A stretch of 64,000 nt of DNA from Flectonema sp. DT1601 (GCA_964019425.1 OZ025821.1:15001-79000); one strand, 5' to 3'; shown: positions 49,714 through 58,973, numbered from the stretch's first letter. The notes: generated by a model from the letters alone, not told the origin. Numbers and translations: made by a program.

Positions 49714-52700
49714 TAGAAGAATTGATAGGGCTAAGTTCTCGGATGATGCCACTGGTAATGTTGGATTATTAAATAACATAATACATGAAGTAGCTGCGAG
49801 GAACGTGCGGAGGAGAATCCTATTTAAGGGCAAGCGCCGACGTAAGTGGAAGACCTCTTCACCAGAATCTTTAAAATCAAAAGGCAGTCACCTGAAAGAC
49901 CAACTGAAGAAGGGGAACAACTTTAACTTCGCCTTCAAGAAGATTAAAGAACTCCAACAGGACGCTGGTAAGGACATCAGCGTATCAAATATATCTGAGA
50001 ACGATTTACCTGCAGCATTTCTGGACCTCTTTGTGGCCGATGGGGATGCTGCTAAACTCGAAGCCCCTTCATTGAAGAAGGAAGACTTGGAATTGGACAT
50101 CTGTTGTGACTTCACAGATACCGAGATATCAGCAGCTATCAAAAACCTGAAGCCTCGTAAAGCTGCAGGCCCGGACGGCATTCACAACGAAATGCTTAAG
50201 AACTTATCTCAGAAGGCAGTTGACTGTTTATTAAAGGTGATCAATTCTTCGTGGAGATCCTCCAATGTTCCTTATCTTTGGAAACAGGGGTTAATCAAAC
50301 CGATGTTCAAGTCAGGCAAACCGCGGAACGATATTAAAAGCTACAGACCAATCACACTCACTTCGGTTGTTGGCAAACTGGCTGAGAGGTTGGTGTATGA
50401 CAGGCTCATGCATTGGCTTACCGAAAACTCAGCACTCAGTCCGATTCAAGCTGGCTTCAGACGGGGCAGAAATACCTGCGAGCAAATCACAATTCTGGTG
50501 GACGCCATGGTAAACAACCACACGAAGGGGAGGAGGTCAGTCTTCTTGTCATTCGATTTCACAGCAGCTTTCGATAGGATAAACCATCAAATCCTACTTT
50601 CAAAACTACAAAGAATGGGCATCCCAACCTTCATCGTTCGATGGATAACGGACTTTCTAACCAATAGGAAGGTCAGAGTTGATGCAAATGGACATTTCAG
50701 TAAGTTTCGTACGCTGTCAAAAGGAGTGCCTCAAGGATCAATCTTAGGCCCACTACTCTATTTAATATATGTTGACGATCTGTGTAAGATTCTCTCACAA
50801 GAGAAGGAAACGACTTTGACCGCACTGTATGCAGACGACACCGCTTGTGCAGTATTTGGCTCGACCATGGACGAAGCAATCTCAAACGCTCAACGAATAC
50901 TTGACATCGTTGACAAGTGGTGCCGTGATAATGACATGGCACTTTCAGTCTCCAAGACTTGCGCTCTGAAAATGGATATTCAATCAAAAGAAGTAACCCT
51001 GACTGATACTAGCGACCGCGAACTCTTATTCTCAAAATCACTGGAAGTACGTTCGTTAGATATTGACTATTTTGATCTAGACAGCGTGATCAACACGACG
51101 ACGACAAGGCCCACTTTACTGAGTGGTGAAACGATCCTCGAAGTAGAGGGGAAACCCATCAGGACTCAACAAGAATTAGAAGATTTACTGATGTTGAACA
51201 TCCACGACGAGATGAATGTCAAAGCGAAAATTAAAATTGCCTTCCTACTGCCGATCACGGACTCAGTGAAATATCTGGGTGTTTACATTGATAACAGGCT
51301 CAGGTTTGATAAACAGTTGGAGAAAATACACGACGAACTGAAGAAAGGGATCTCCCTTCTGCAGTGCCTCCAGCCATATGAATTGGACTACAAGACCCTA
51401 AAGATGGTTAAAAACTTGTACGTGACAGCGAGGATTTCCTATGCACTGGACAGCTTTGGTTGGTTGCTCAACCAGCATAAAACGGACGCTATCGACTTCG
51501 AGATGAGAAAAATAGCGAGACTCGTAACAGGATGCAGCAGATGTACTCCGAGGGAGTTGCTCCTTTGGGAAGCCGACATCTTACCGTTTAAAAGACAAAT
51601 CGAAAAGCAGACTAAAATTGCCTATTTCAGGTACAAAGCCATGACCTGGGTGCCGGACACCAACTCACTCGCATCGCCTCAAAGCTTCTGGGGTGGCCTC
51701 ATTCCCCGTTCTGAAGGTCAACTAGAAAGCGTGGGGATCGTTCAACCTGACTCTATCAAACCTTGGATTGCTTCGGACAATGTTCAAATCAGCAACAGCT
51801 GCGGTTTTACAAAATCCCCTGATCCCGCAGTGGACAGGGAGAAATTCCTTACCTACAACGCGACACTTCCTCCGGTGGACATGGTGATCAACTGTGACGG
51901 TTCATACTCTTCGAATGCGTCAGGCGAGGCTCTCATTGCTAAGTCACGAGACGGAAAGAAACGTGCTCATGCGACCAGATTAGTGCGTGCGGATTGCAGC
52001 TACAGAACTGAGCAACATGCCTTGAAAAATGCGGCAAACTACTTAAACTGGAAGGTACAGAAAGACGGGTTAACTAAGTCAGTCAGAATCTATACCGACT
52101 CAAAATCATTGTTGGACGAGTTGAAGGGTGGCAGGTGTAAACAGAGAAACACCAGATCCCTCGGCATCCTCGAGAACCTGCGGAACTGCGGTATGAAAGT
52201 ACATCTTCAATTCATCCCTTCTCACATGGGGATAGAAGCACACGACGAAGTTGATGAACTTGCTAAGAAATCGGCTCACAACAGATACCTCCCTCAAATC
52301 CCAATCCGAGGATCCTTCTTCTATCACAAATCCCGAGTGAGGAGGGGGATCACGAAGGACATTTGGAACAGAATTGGTTACACCTGCTATAAAAACACCG
52401 TCAAAGGTGCCGCGATAAAATATCCTCCCGACATGAAAAGGAGCGATGAAATCAGAATTGCGAATTTCAGAACGGGGTGTCATCCACTGATGCAAAACTG
52501 GCGGAAAGCCATCAAATGTCCATTCTGCCATAGCGCTCCATCCAACCAACTCCACCTACTCGTAGGCTGTCCATCACAGAAACTCGATGCAGCCAGATAT
52601 GAAATCCTTGGCTTTTCTACATTGACAGGCAAATGGGACCGATCAAGTGATCTAATCCTCATCAACGGCATTCCTGCCAGTCTTGGCTCAATCTTTGCCA

Positions 52701-52789
52701 CCAGCTGGCTTCCTTCAGTAGCGATGTTGATCAGGTGGATGGAACAAGCATCCAACCTGAGACTTTGGAATTGTGTAGGTGACACGTAG
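49565..52789 (+). CDS. LINE reverse transcriptase, RNase H and zinc finger
   Basis: Long frame, with homology to the element beginning near 49650 (RTVWDFKSTNWSAF). The RT core has RPITLTSVVGKLAERL, FDFTAAFDRINH (catalytic Asp), GVPQGSILGPLLYLIYVDDL and LYADDTACAVFG (the ADD pair). The thumb and connection follow, then RNase H (VINCDGSYSSNASGE, RTEQHALKNAANYL, IYTDSKSLLDEL, FIPSHMGIEAHDEVDELAKK). The C-terminal finger is CPFCHSAPSNQLHLLVGC. All key acidic residues are present; apart from the frameshift to the endonuclease this part looks functional. Stop TAG at 52787-52789. Confidence 0.85.
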   Translation: MKTVNITRIIDLYSLSSTQWLTSQATVGARKRTVWDFKSTNWSAFRQQLDRRIDRAKFSDDATGNVGLLNNIIHEVAARNVRRRILFKGKRRRKWKTSSPESLKSKGSHLKDQLKKGNNFNFAFKKIKELQQDAGKDISVSNISENDLPAAFLDLFVADGDAAKLEAPSLKKEDLELDICCDFTDTEISAAIKNLKPRKAAGPDGIHNEMLKNLSQKAVDCLLKVINSSWRSSNVPYLWKQGLIKPMFKSGKPRNDIKSYRPITLTSVVGKLAERLVYDRLMHWLTENSALSPIQAGFRRGRNTCEQITILVDAMVNNHTKGRRSVFLSFDFTAAFDRINHQILLSKLQRMGIPTFIVRWITDFLTNRKVRVDANGHFSKFRTLSKGVPQGSILGPLLYLIYVDDLCKILSQEKETTLTALYADDTACAVFGSTMDEAISNAQRILDIVDKWCRDNDMALSVSKTCALKMDIQSKEVTLTDTSDRELLFSKSLEVRSLDIDYFDLDSVINTTTTRPTLLSGETILEVEGKPIRTQQELEDLLMLNIHDEMNVKAKIKIAFLLPITDSVKYLGVYIDNRLRFDKQLEKIHDELKKGISLLQCLQPYELDYKTLKMVKNLYVTARISYALDSFGWLLNQHKTDAIDFEMRKIARLVTGCSRCTPRELLLWEADILPFKRQIEKQTKIAYFRYKAMTWVPDTNSLASPQSFWGGLIPRSEGQLESVGIVQPDSIKPWIASDNVQISNSCGFTKSPDPAVDREKFLTYNATLPPVDMVINCDGSYSSNASGEALIAKSRDGKKRAHATRLVRADCSYRTEQHALKNAANYLNWKVQKDGLTKSVRIYTDSKSLLDELKGGRCKQRNTRSLGILENLRNCGMKVHLQFIPSHMGIEAHDEVDELAKKSAHNRYLPQIPIRGSFFYHKSRVRRGITKDIWNRIGYTCYKNTVKGAAIKYPPDMKRSDEIRIANFRTGCHPLMQNWRKAIKCPFCHSAPSNQLHLLVGCPSQKLDAARYEILGFSTLTGKWDRSSDLILINGIPASLGSIFATSWLPSVAMLIRWMEQASNLRLWNCVGDT

Positions 52790-53154
52790 TCGCCATTTAA
52801 GTGTTTTATCAATATTTAGTATTTTCATCATTATCAATCATCTCCTGGTTGGGTAGCTGCACATCACCTTCGGTGTTGTCGCAGTGTCTCATCCAACACT
52901 CCTGTCTCCTTCTTCTCCTATTCTCCTTATAAATTTCTCTTGAGGGCAGGCCTTCGGGCTGTTCAAGTGGTCTTTGACCACCGCTCTAGTTATATGCTCG
53001 ACTCTTTGTTTTCCTTATCGATGGTAGGAATGGCAACCGAATTAGCTTCATGTGTCCAATTTCAAGGACGCGTGACCATTTATTTTTTTCCGTTGCCGCT
53101 CTTCTTACGTCCTCAGGCGGAGCCTACCTATGTTTCCCGTGTTTTCCAATTTGT

Positions 53155-53285
53155 CAGACTTAAATTAAAAGAAAGTATAAAAGAAAGACAAAACAAAGAA
53201 GTGAAAAGAACAAAAACAAAGAGTCTGGAAGCACAGACGAGTGTAACCAAAAGAAAAAAAGAAGAAAAAAAAGCAAATAAATAAA
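53155..53285 (+). repeat. LINE 3' end segment, repeated at 56045-56165
   Basis: The run around GAAAGTATAAAAGAAAGACA and GAGTCTGGAAGCACAGAC recurs at 56058-56165 just after a tRNA-Ala gene. It marks the 3' end of this LINE family. Confidence 0.7.
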
Positions 53286-53320
53286 ATAAAAATAAAAATA
53301 AATAAACAAAAAAAAAAATT

Positions 53321-53355
<35 letters not shown>

Positions 53356-53662
53356 GTCACATCCCCCCTGTCTTTCCACTTTATTTTTCTTCATTCTGAG
53401 CATTCTTGCCCTTCTTATTTTTTGATAAAATAAACAAGTAAAAACAAGCGCAACTGTCCTGAGTCCGTTGGAGGACTTCCCCGGATAGGAATCTCAAGAC
53501 ACAGTTAATATAAAGCGAAGGATCAGTACAGGGACGGTGGCCAAAGACCACTGGGTTACCTACGAGCCATGAAGCTCTGCGGATGTCCTCAGAGAAACTA
53601 GGAGATGATTAAGGAGTGTGATAAGGAAGAATGATACTAATGAATTAGCAACTACCAATCAG

Positions 53663-55450
53663 TTAACAGTTTGATAAGCCTGTTCGTTGTTCCAAATGCC
53701 ATAAGTAGCCGGCTAGGGCGTGAAGATTTCTCGTCGCAAACATTATTGAAAGATTTAGTTTGGTCTCGGAGATTCTCGCTTCCTGAATGTTTGATCTTAT
53801 TGTTCCTTCTCTAATGCGGACCACGTCACCATCCTCGCAATCAAATATTAGATGTCGGGCAGAAGAGTCTGTTCTTTTGCAGAAGGGGCACTTTATCGGT
53901 AGTTCATTTACCCTGAGCAGGGGGTGAGAGCCCGTTCTGAACCTGGCTATCCTTATCTCTGATTCTCTCAGCATGTCCTTGGGGTATCGAGCCGCTCTCA
54001 GGCCTCCGGTAGCATCAAGATATTGCCTAAGCATCACCCGTTTGATCGGTGGTTTCGCCCTTGTTGAACCCTCCATAATCTTACCAAACAGCTTTCTGTT
54101 AGCTTCCCTCACTATCCTTGACTTATGTGCGAAGAAGTCCATAGTCGTTGACACCGGCTTGCTCTTAACATCTTTTGAGATCTTTTTCGCCAGTTCATCT
54201 GCCTTGTCATGCGGTTCAATTCCCACGTGAGCTGGGATGAATTGAAGGTGTACGAATGAGTCTAATTTTCTTATCCCTTCTAGTATCGAGAGAGAGTTCA
54301 GCTTCCTCTGAGCCGCAATTCCACCACGCAGCTCATCCAGATTGGATTTAGAATCACTGAAGACTCTCGTGATTCCAGATCTGGGACCCAAGACAGAGGT
54401 TGCTTTTCCAAATTCACTTATTAACAGCTTCAGAGTTACCTGTTCAGCTTTATAACTACTTTCCGTTGCAACAAGTCTCGATGCCATGGTCCGTTCGCAC
54501 GGCGTGATCTGCACTGCTGCTGCGCCTGCCGTGTAGTTGACAGGGTCGTGGGATCCGTCAACAAAAATGGACGAGGTACATGGCCTAAGTTCGCTGCAGT
54601 ACTCCTCGAACTTAGCCTTGTCCACTTCAGCAACACCGGTCTTCGAATGTCCATATCCGCAAGATATCTCCAGGTTCGGAACATCTATCCATGGCTCGAT
54701 GCTGTCAGGCATGACAATCCCCTGGATCTCCATATTTCGGTCCTCGGCCGGTAAAGTTGAACTCCAAGTTCCACTAGCGATTCCCTTCGTAGAAGGAACC
54801 CAATCCAGTGACCGATACCTGAATAAAGCAATCCTGGCTTGCTTCTCAATCTGCAGTCTCATCGGGAGTATGTTCGCCTCCCACAGTAACGGAAGGGACC
54901 TTGTGTTGAAGCCGCAGCCGGTGATCTTTCTAGCTATCTTCCTCAGATTCAGGTCAATAGGTTTAAGCTGTTCATCTGTCAGGAAAGGTCCATAGCTCTC
55001 AAGCCCATACAGAATCCTTGAGAGGATGTATAAGTTCTTGATCATGTTCAGCGTTTTGAAATCAAAGTTGAATAGCTCTAACTTTCGAAGCAGAACAAGT
55101 CCCTTCCTCGTCTCATCCAGTAGTTTATCCACTTGTGTACCATATGTAAGGTCATCGTCAATATGTACACCCAAGTACTTAACACTATCCACCATCGGCA
55201 TGAGTACGGCAGTCAGCAACTTCACCCAGGTCGGATCCGGACCCACTGGCATCAGTTCAAGAAGTTCACTTGCCTTCGTAACCTCCGTATCACCCAGCTT
55301 GAGGATCATCGCCCCATTTCCAAGTAATGGCCTACCTTCTTCATTTGACCGAATCATCCCAGCCAGTTCCTCCCTACTGATCCGAAAGAAGTTCTCTCCT
55401 GACGTTCTGGGGAATCCCAGCCTCCAATACATATTCCTAGGACAGTCCAC
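53663..55450 (-). CDS. LINE RT C-terminal part and RNase H (5'-truncated)
   Basis: 595 codons open without a stop. It starts beyond the RT active site (DCPRNMYWRLGFP...), continues through DSVKYLGVHIDDDL and the thumb region, RNase H (SIFVDGSHDPVNY, SSYKAEQVTLKLLI, VFSDSKSNLDEL, FIPAHVGIEPHDKADELAKK) and the finger CPFCKRTDSSARHLIFDC. It cannot reverse transcribe by itself. The intact frame in a truncated, immobile copy shows recent insertion. Confidence 0.8.
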   Translation of the reverse strand: MDCPRNMYWRLGFPRTSGENFFRISREELAGMIRSNEEGRPLLGNGAMILKLGDTEVTKASELLELMPVGPDPTWVKLLTAVLMPMVDSVKYLGVHIDDDLTYGTQVDKLLDETRKGLVLLRKLELFNFDFKTLNMIKNLYILSRILYGLESYGPFLTDEQLKPIDLNLRKIARKITGCGFNTRSLPLLWEANILPMRLQIEKQARIALFRYRSLDWVPSTKGIASGTWSSTLPAEDRNMEIQGIVMPDSIEPWIDVPNLEISCGYGHSKTGVAEVDKAKFEEYCSELRPCTSSIFVDGSHDPVNYTAGAAAVQITPCERTMASRLVATESSYKAEQVTLKLLISEFGKATSVLGPRSGITRVFSDSKSNLDELRGGIAAQRKLNSLSILEGIRKLDSFVHLQFIPAHVGIEPHDKADELAKKISKDVKSKPVSTTMDFFAHKSRIVREANRKLFGKIMEGSTRAKPPIKRVMLRQYLDATGGLRAARYPKDMLRESEIRIARFRTGSHPLLRVNELPIKCPFCKRTDSSARHLIFDCEDGDVVRIREGTIRSNIQEARISETKLNLSIMFATRNLHALAGYLWHLEQRTGLSNC

Positions 55451-55684
55451 TTTTTTTTTTTTGAGTGTTTCACTACTGTGTTTCTCCTTCTTTTTGTTAC
55501 TACTATAATTGCTTAGGCGCTGCCCTTACTGGGTGGCCGTTCACTTTTTCGAGACAATGGGGGATGCGACACGGAAACTGATTGCGCTGTGAGGCGCGGT
55601 GCGTACAGCGGGGTTCGAACCGAGGCCGATTGGGTGCGGGGGCACCACCCCATCCACTGCACTATGACGCCCCCGGCAGTCCAC
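55443..55684 (-). repeat. Target-site duplication around the SINE
   Basis: CAGTCCAC occurs at 55443-55450 and again at 55677-55684. The uninterrupted LINE copy at 56795-56810 has this sequence once, which proves insertion of the intervening 226 bp. Confidence 0.85.
55451..55676 (-). mobile_element. tRNA-derived SINE, 226 bp, complete
   Basis: Minus-strand unit starting CCGGGGGCGTCATAGTGCAG and ending in an A run (T run 55451-55462 on the plus strand). Its head has Pol III promoter boxes that fit the consensus exactly: box A TAGTGCAGTGG (55654-55664) and box B GGTTCGAACCC (55611-55621), 32 nt apart, as in a tRNA. The body (from about 55600 down) is unrelated to tRNA. It is flanked by an 8-bp target duplication and sits inside the minus-strand LINE. 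Parts of the body recur at about 46270-46302. It probably moves with LINE enzymes; its 3' end does not obviously match the LINE tails here apart from the A run. Confidence 0.85.
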
Positions 55685-55742
55685 CGGCATCCCGCAGGTC
55701 TTCGAAACCGACAAAAAAAATAAAAAAAAAAAGGAAAATATA

Positions 55743-55815
55743 GGGGGTGTAGCTCAAATGGTAGAGCGCTCGCTCAGCATGCGAGAGGTAGAGGGATCGA
55801 TGCCCTCCATCTCCA
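55743..55815 (+). tRNA. tRNA-Ala (AGC), copy 1, with C33
   Basis: 73 nt forming a full cloverleaf. Acceptor GGGGGTG pairs with CATCTCC and includes the G3-U70 pair that specifies alanine. Anticodon stem CTCGC/GCGAG with loop TCAGCAT gives anticodon AGC. T stem GAGGG/CCCTC. Discriminator A. No intron, no encoded CCA beyond the discriminator. A run of 10 T (55817-55826) is the Pol III terminator. Position 33, normally U, is C in this copy only. Confidence 0.9.
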
Positions 55816-55953
55816 CTTTTTTTTTTCAGTTTTTCTGATGGATGACGAAAAAACTACATGACACGACCTCGTCATTAATTGAATTGCTTAATAATAAAAA
55901 TTTTCGTAAGAAAGTTTTGCTTAATAAATAAATAAAAATTGCGAAAATATATA

Positions 55954-56026
55954 GGGGGTGTAGCTCAAATGGTAGAGCGCTCGCTTAGCATGCGAGAGGT
56001 AGAGGGATCGATGCCCTCCATCTCCA
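55954..56026 (+). tRNA. tRNA-Ala (AGC), copy 2
   Basis: Identical to copy 1 except U33 (loop TTAGCAT), so it has the normal anticodon loop. G3-U70 is present. A T6 terminator follows at 56029-56034. The upstream flank AAAATTGCGAAAATATAT and downstream CACATTTTTTCCCTTCATTTTGTTTG are shared in part with copy 3. Confidence 0.93.
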
Positions 56027-56044
56027 CATTTTTTCCCTTCATTT

Positions 56045-56165
56045 TGTTTGACATAGACTTAAGTCAAAAAGAAAGTATAAAAGAAAGACAAAACATAGAA
56101 GAGAAAAGAACAAAAACAAAGAGTCTGGAAGCACAGACTAGTGTAACTAAAAGAAAAAAAGATTG
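56045..56165 (+). mobile_element. LINE 3' end fragment after tRNA-Ala copy 2
   Basis: Matches 53155-53270 (3' end of the near-full LINE) and begins about 20-30 bp downstream of the tRNA gene. It is a heavily 5'-truncated insertion. Confidence 0.65.
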
Positions 56166-56204
56166 CGAAAGAATATAGGGGTGAGGGGAAAAAAAAAAAT
56201 AGAG

Positions 56205-56385
56205 GGTAAGTACAGCGCAGTTATAACGGATCCTGCAATAACCCATCGCGTCCGTACACGCAATTAGTTCAAATCCCGCACCCGAAGGGCGTCCAGGGTA
56301 GGCACCTGGGACTCTAAGATGGAGGGAAGGAAAATTGGAAATCTTTCCAAGAAGCCAAGAACACAAAGAAAAAAAAAAAAAATTG
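56205..56385 (+). mobile_element. Possible second tRNA-derived SINE
   Basis: Pol III-like boxes (A-like CAGCGCAGTTA at 56213-56223, B-like AGTTCAAATCC at 56266-56276) lie 42 nt apart, followed by an unrelated body and an A run (56368-56384) that abuts a LINE fragment. One copy only and imperfect box A, so moderate confidence. Confidence 0.5.
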
Positions 56386-56387
56386 CA

Positions 56388-56693
56388 CCTAGACACTTGA
56401 TGTTTAACTGCATGAACTCTGCTCTGGTACGCATCAGAAATGGAACAATTGGATCTGTCATGGAAGAAGCGAAGATTTCAAAGAAGGAACACAGCCTGCT
56501 ATTTATGTTCGCTACGAGGAACTTACATTCCCTCGCTGGCTTCATATGGCATTTAGAACAATGGACGGCAACAAGCTGTTATCAGAAGTTACTATCTTTT
56601 TAGTAGTCCTAATTCATCTCCTAATAACTCTCTGAGGACATCCGTAGAGCTTCATAGCTCGCAGGTAACCCAGTGGTCTTTGGCCACCGTCTC
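56388..56693 (+). pseudogene. LINE 3' fragment, diverged relative
   Basis: Open stretch RHLMFNCMNSALVRIRNGTI ... FMFATRNLHSLAGFIWHLEQ is homologous to the last 60 residues of the second LINE family but clearly diverged. It is followed by the family's 3' untranslated sequence (CTCTGAGGACATCCGTAGAG ... GTGGTCTTTGGCCACCGT). Truncated and old compared with its neighbours. Confidence 0.75.
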
Positions 56694-56728
56694 CGTATTG
56701 ATCATTCGCTTTGCGAATGATCAATACG
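56694..56728. repeat. Perfect 16-bp hairpin at a LINE junction
   Basis: CGTATTGATCATTCGC, TTT, then the exact reverse complement GCGAATGATCAATACG. It sits exactly where the old LINE fragment ends and the next truncated LINE begins. Confidence 0.9.
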
Positions 56729-58890
56729 AATGAATCGTTGGTGCAAAGATAATGACATGGCACTGTCGGTTTCGAAGACCTGCGGGATGCCGGTGGACTG
56801 TCCTAGGAATATGTATTGGAGGCTGGGATTCCCCAGAACGTCAGGAGAGAACTTCTTTCGGATCAGTAGGGAGGAACTGGCTGGGATGATTCGGTCAAAT
56901 GAAGAAGGTAGGCCTTTACTTGGAAATGGGGCGATGATCCTCAAGCTGGGTGATACGGAGGTTACGAAGGCAAGTGAACTTCTAGAAATGATGCCAGTGG
57001 GACCGGATCCGACCTGGGTGAAGTTGCTGACTGCCGTACTCATGCCGATGGTGGATAGTGTTAAGTACTTGGGTGTCCATATTGACGATGACCTGAAATA
57101 TGGTACACAAGTGGATAAACTACTTGATGAGACGAGGAAGGGACTTGTTCTGCTTCGAAAGTTAGAGCTATTCAACTTTGATTTCAAAACGCTGAACATG
57201 ATCAAGAACTTATACATCCTCTCAAGGATTCTGTATGGGCTTGAGAGCTATGGACCTTTCTTGACAGATGAACAGCTAAAACCTATTGACCTGAATCTGA
57301 GGAAGATAGCAAGAAAGATCACCGGCTGCGGCTTCAACACAAGGTCCCTTCCGTTACTGTGGGAGGCGAACATACTCCCGATGAGACTGCAGATTGAGAA
57401 GCAGGCCAGGATAGCTTTGTTCAGGTATCGATCACTGGATTGGGTTCCTTCTACGAAGGGGATCGCTAGTGGAACTTGGAGTTCAACTTTACCGGCTGAG
57501 GACCGTAATATGGAGATCCAAGGGATTGTCATGCCTGACAGCATCGAGCCATGGATAGATGTTCCGAACCTGGAGATATCTTGCGGATATGGACATTCGA
57601 AGACTGGTGTTGCTGAAGTGGACAAGGCTAAGTTCGAGGAGTACTGCAGCGAACTTAGGCCATGTACCTCGTCCATTTTTGTTGACGGATCCCACGACCC
57701 TGTCAACTACACGGCAGGCGCAGCAGCAGTGCAGATCACGCCGTGTGAACGGACCATGGCATCGAGACTAGTTGCAACGGAAAGTAGTTATAAAGCTGAA
57801 CAGGTAACTCTGAAGCTGTTAATAAGTGAATTTGGAAAAGCAACCTCTGTCTTGGGTCCCAGATATGGAATCACGAGAGTCTTCAGTGATTCTAAATCCA
57901 ATCTGGATGAGCTGCGTGGTGGAATTGCGGCTCAGAGGAAGCTGAACTCTCTCTCGATACTAGAAGGGATAAGAAAATTAGACTCATTCGTACACCTTCA
58001 ATTCATCCCAGCTCACGTGGGAATTGAACCGCATGACAAGGCAGATGAACTGGCGAAAAAGATCTCAAAAGATGTTAAGAGCAAGCCGGTGTCAACGACT
58101 ATGGACTTCTTCGCACATAAGTCAAGGATAGCGAGGGAAGCTAACAGAAAGCTGTTTGGTAAGATTATGGAGGGTTCAACAAGGGCGAAACCACCGATCA
58201 AACGGGTGATGCTTAGGCAGTATCTTGATGCTACCGGAGGCCTGAGAGCGGCTCGATACCCCAAGGACATGCTGAGAGAATCAGAGATAAGGATAGCCAG
58301 GTTCAGAACGGGCTCTCACCCCCTGCTCAGGGTAAATGAACTACCGATAAAGTGCCCCTTCTGCAAAAGAACAGACTCTTCTGCCCGACATCTAATATTT
58401 GATTGCGAGGATGGTGACGTGGTCCGCATTAGAGAAGGAACAATTAGATCAAACATTCAGGAAGCGAGAATCTCCGAGACCAAACTAAATCTTTCAATAA
58501 TGTTTGCGACGAGAAATCTTCATGCCCTAGCCGGCTACTTATGGCATTTGGAACAACGAACAGGCTTATCAAACTGTTAACTGATTGGTAGTTGCTAATT
58601 CATTAGTATCATTCTTCCTTATCACACTCCTTAATCATCTCCTAGTTTCTCTGAGGACATCCGCAGAGCTTCATGGCTCGTAGGTAACCCAGTGGTCTTT
58701 GGCCACCGTCCCTGTACTGATCCTTCGCTTTATATTAACTGTGTCTTGAGATTCCTATCCGGGGAAGTCCTCCAACGGACTCAGGACAGTTGCGCTTGTT
58801 CTTACTTGTTTACTTATCAAAAAATAAGAAGGGCAAGAATGCTCAGAATGAAGAAAAATAAAGTGGAAAGACAGGGGGGATGTGAAAAAA
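56729..58890 (+). mobile_element. 5'-truncated LINE, second family, plus strand
   Basis: Plus-strand counterpart of 53320-55712, cut inside the RT and running through RNase H and about 300 bp of 3' sequence to the tail GACAGGGGGGATGTGA (58873-58888). Nearly identical to the minus copy, without the SINE. It ends about 110 bp upstream of tRNA-Ala copy 3. Confidence 0.85.
56730..58580 (+). CDS. LINE RT C-terminal part and RNase H (5'-truncated)
   Basis: 616 codons, open from NRWCKDNDMALSVSKTC (just beyond the RT active-site strand) through SVKYLGVHIDDDL, RNase H (IFVDGSHDPVNY, FSDSKSNLDEL, FIPAHVGIEPHDKADELAKK) and the finger CPFCKRTDSSARHLIFDC. Lacks endonuclease and RT catalytic core, so it is a dead-on-arrival copy with an undamaged remaining frame. 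Confidence 0.8.
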   Translation: MNRWCKDNDMALSVSKTCGMPVDCPRNMYWRLGFPRTSGENFFRISREELAGMIRSNEEGRPLLGNGAMILKLGDTEVTKASELLEMMPVGPDPTWVKLLTAVLMPMVDSVKYLGVHIDDDLKYGTQVDKLLDETRKGLVLLRKLELFNFDFKTLNMIKNLYILSRILYGLESYGPFLTDEQLKPIDLNLRKIARKITGCGFNTRSLPLLWEANILPMRLQIEKQARIALFRYRSLDWVPSTKGIASGTWSSTLPAEDRNMEIQGIVMPDSIEPWIDVPNLEISCGYGHSKTGVAEVDKAKFEEYCSELRPCTSSIFVDGSHDPVNYTAGAAAVQITPCERTMASRLVATESSYKAEQVTLKLLISEFGKATSVLGPRYGITRVFSDSKSNLDELRGGIAAQRKLNSLSILEGIRKLDSFVHLQFIPAHVGIEPHDKADELAKKISKDVKSKPVSTTMDFFAHKSRIAREANRKLFGKIMEGSTRAKPPIKRVMLRQYLDATGGLRAARYPKDMLRESEIRIARFRTGSHPLLRVNELPIKCPFCKRTDSSARHLIFDCEDGDVVRIREGTIRSNIQEARISETKLNLSIMFATRNLHALAGYLWHLEQRTGLSNC

Positions 58891-58925
58891 AAATTGCGAT
58901 ATTTATTTTTAATAAATAAAAATTG

Positions 58926-58927
58926 CG

Positions 58928-58973
<46 letters not shown>

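Larger units (their letters stand above)
48150..53280 (+). mobile_element. Near-full-length LINE (APE endonuclease, RT, RNase H, 2A motif)
   Basis: Non-LTR retrotransposon with ORF1 (5'-truncated), a 2A motif, endonuclease, reverse transcriptase, RNase H and a CCHC finger, then about 490 bp of 3' sequence ending in A-rich repeats. RNase H plus APE endonuclease places it in the I/ingi/R1-like group of LINEs. Two defects are visible: an in-frame TGA between ORF1 and ORF2 (or a genuine separator) and one frameshift between endonuclease and RT near 49620-49660. Confidence 0.85.
53320..55712 (-). mobile_element. 5'-truncated LINE, second family, minus strand
   Basis: Minus-strand LINE from about 55712 (cut inside the RT, VSKTCGMPVDCP) to its 3' tail at 53320-53375 (GACAGGGGGGATGTGACTAA then repeated AAAT units). 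It is interrupted by a SINE at 55451-55676. It is nearly identical to the plus-strand copy at 56729-58890, with which it forms a large inverted repeat. Insertion appears recent. Confidence 0.85.

Noticed and set aside
52940-53284. 114-aa ORF after the LINE
   Set aside because: It lies in the LINE 3' untranslated region, and its Lys-rich end is the A-rich tail.
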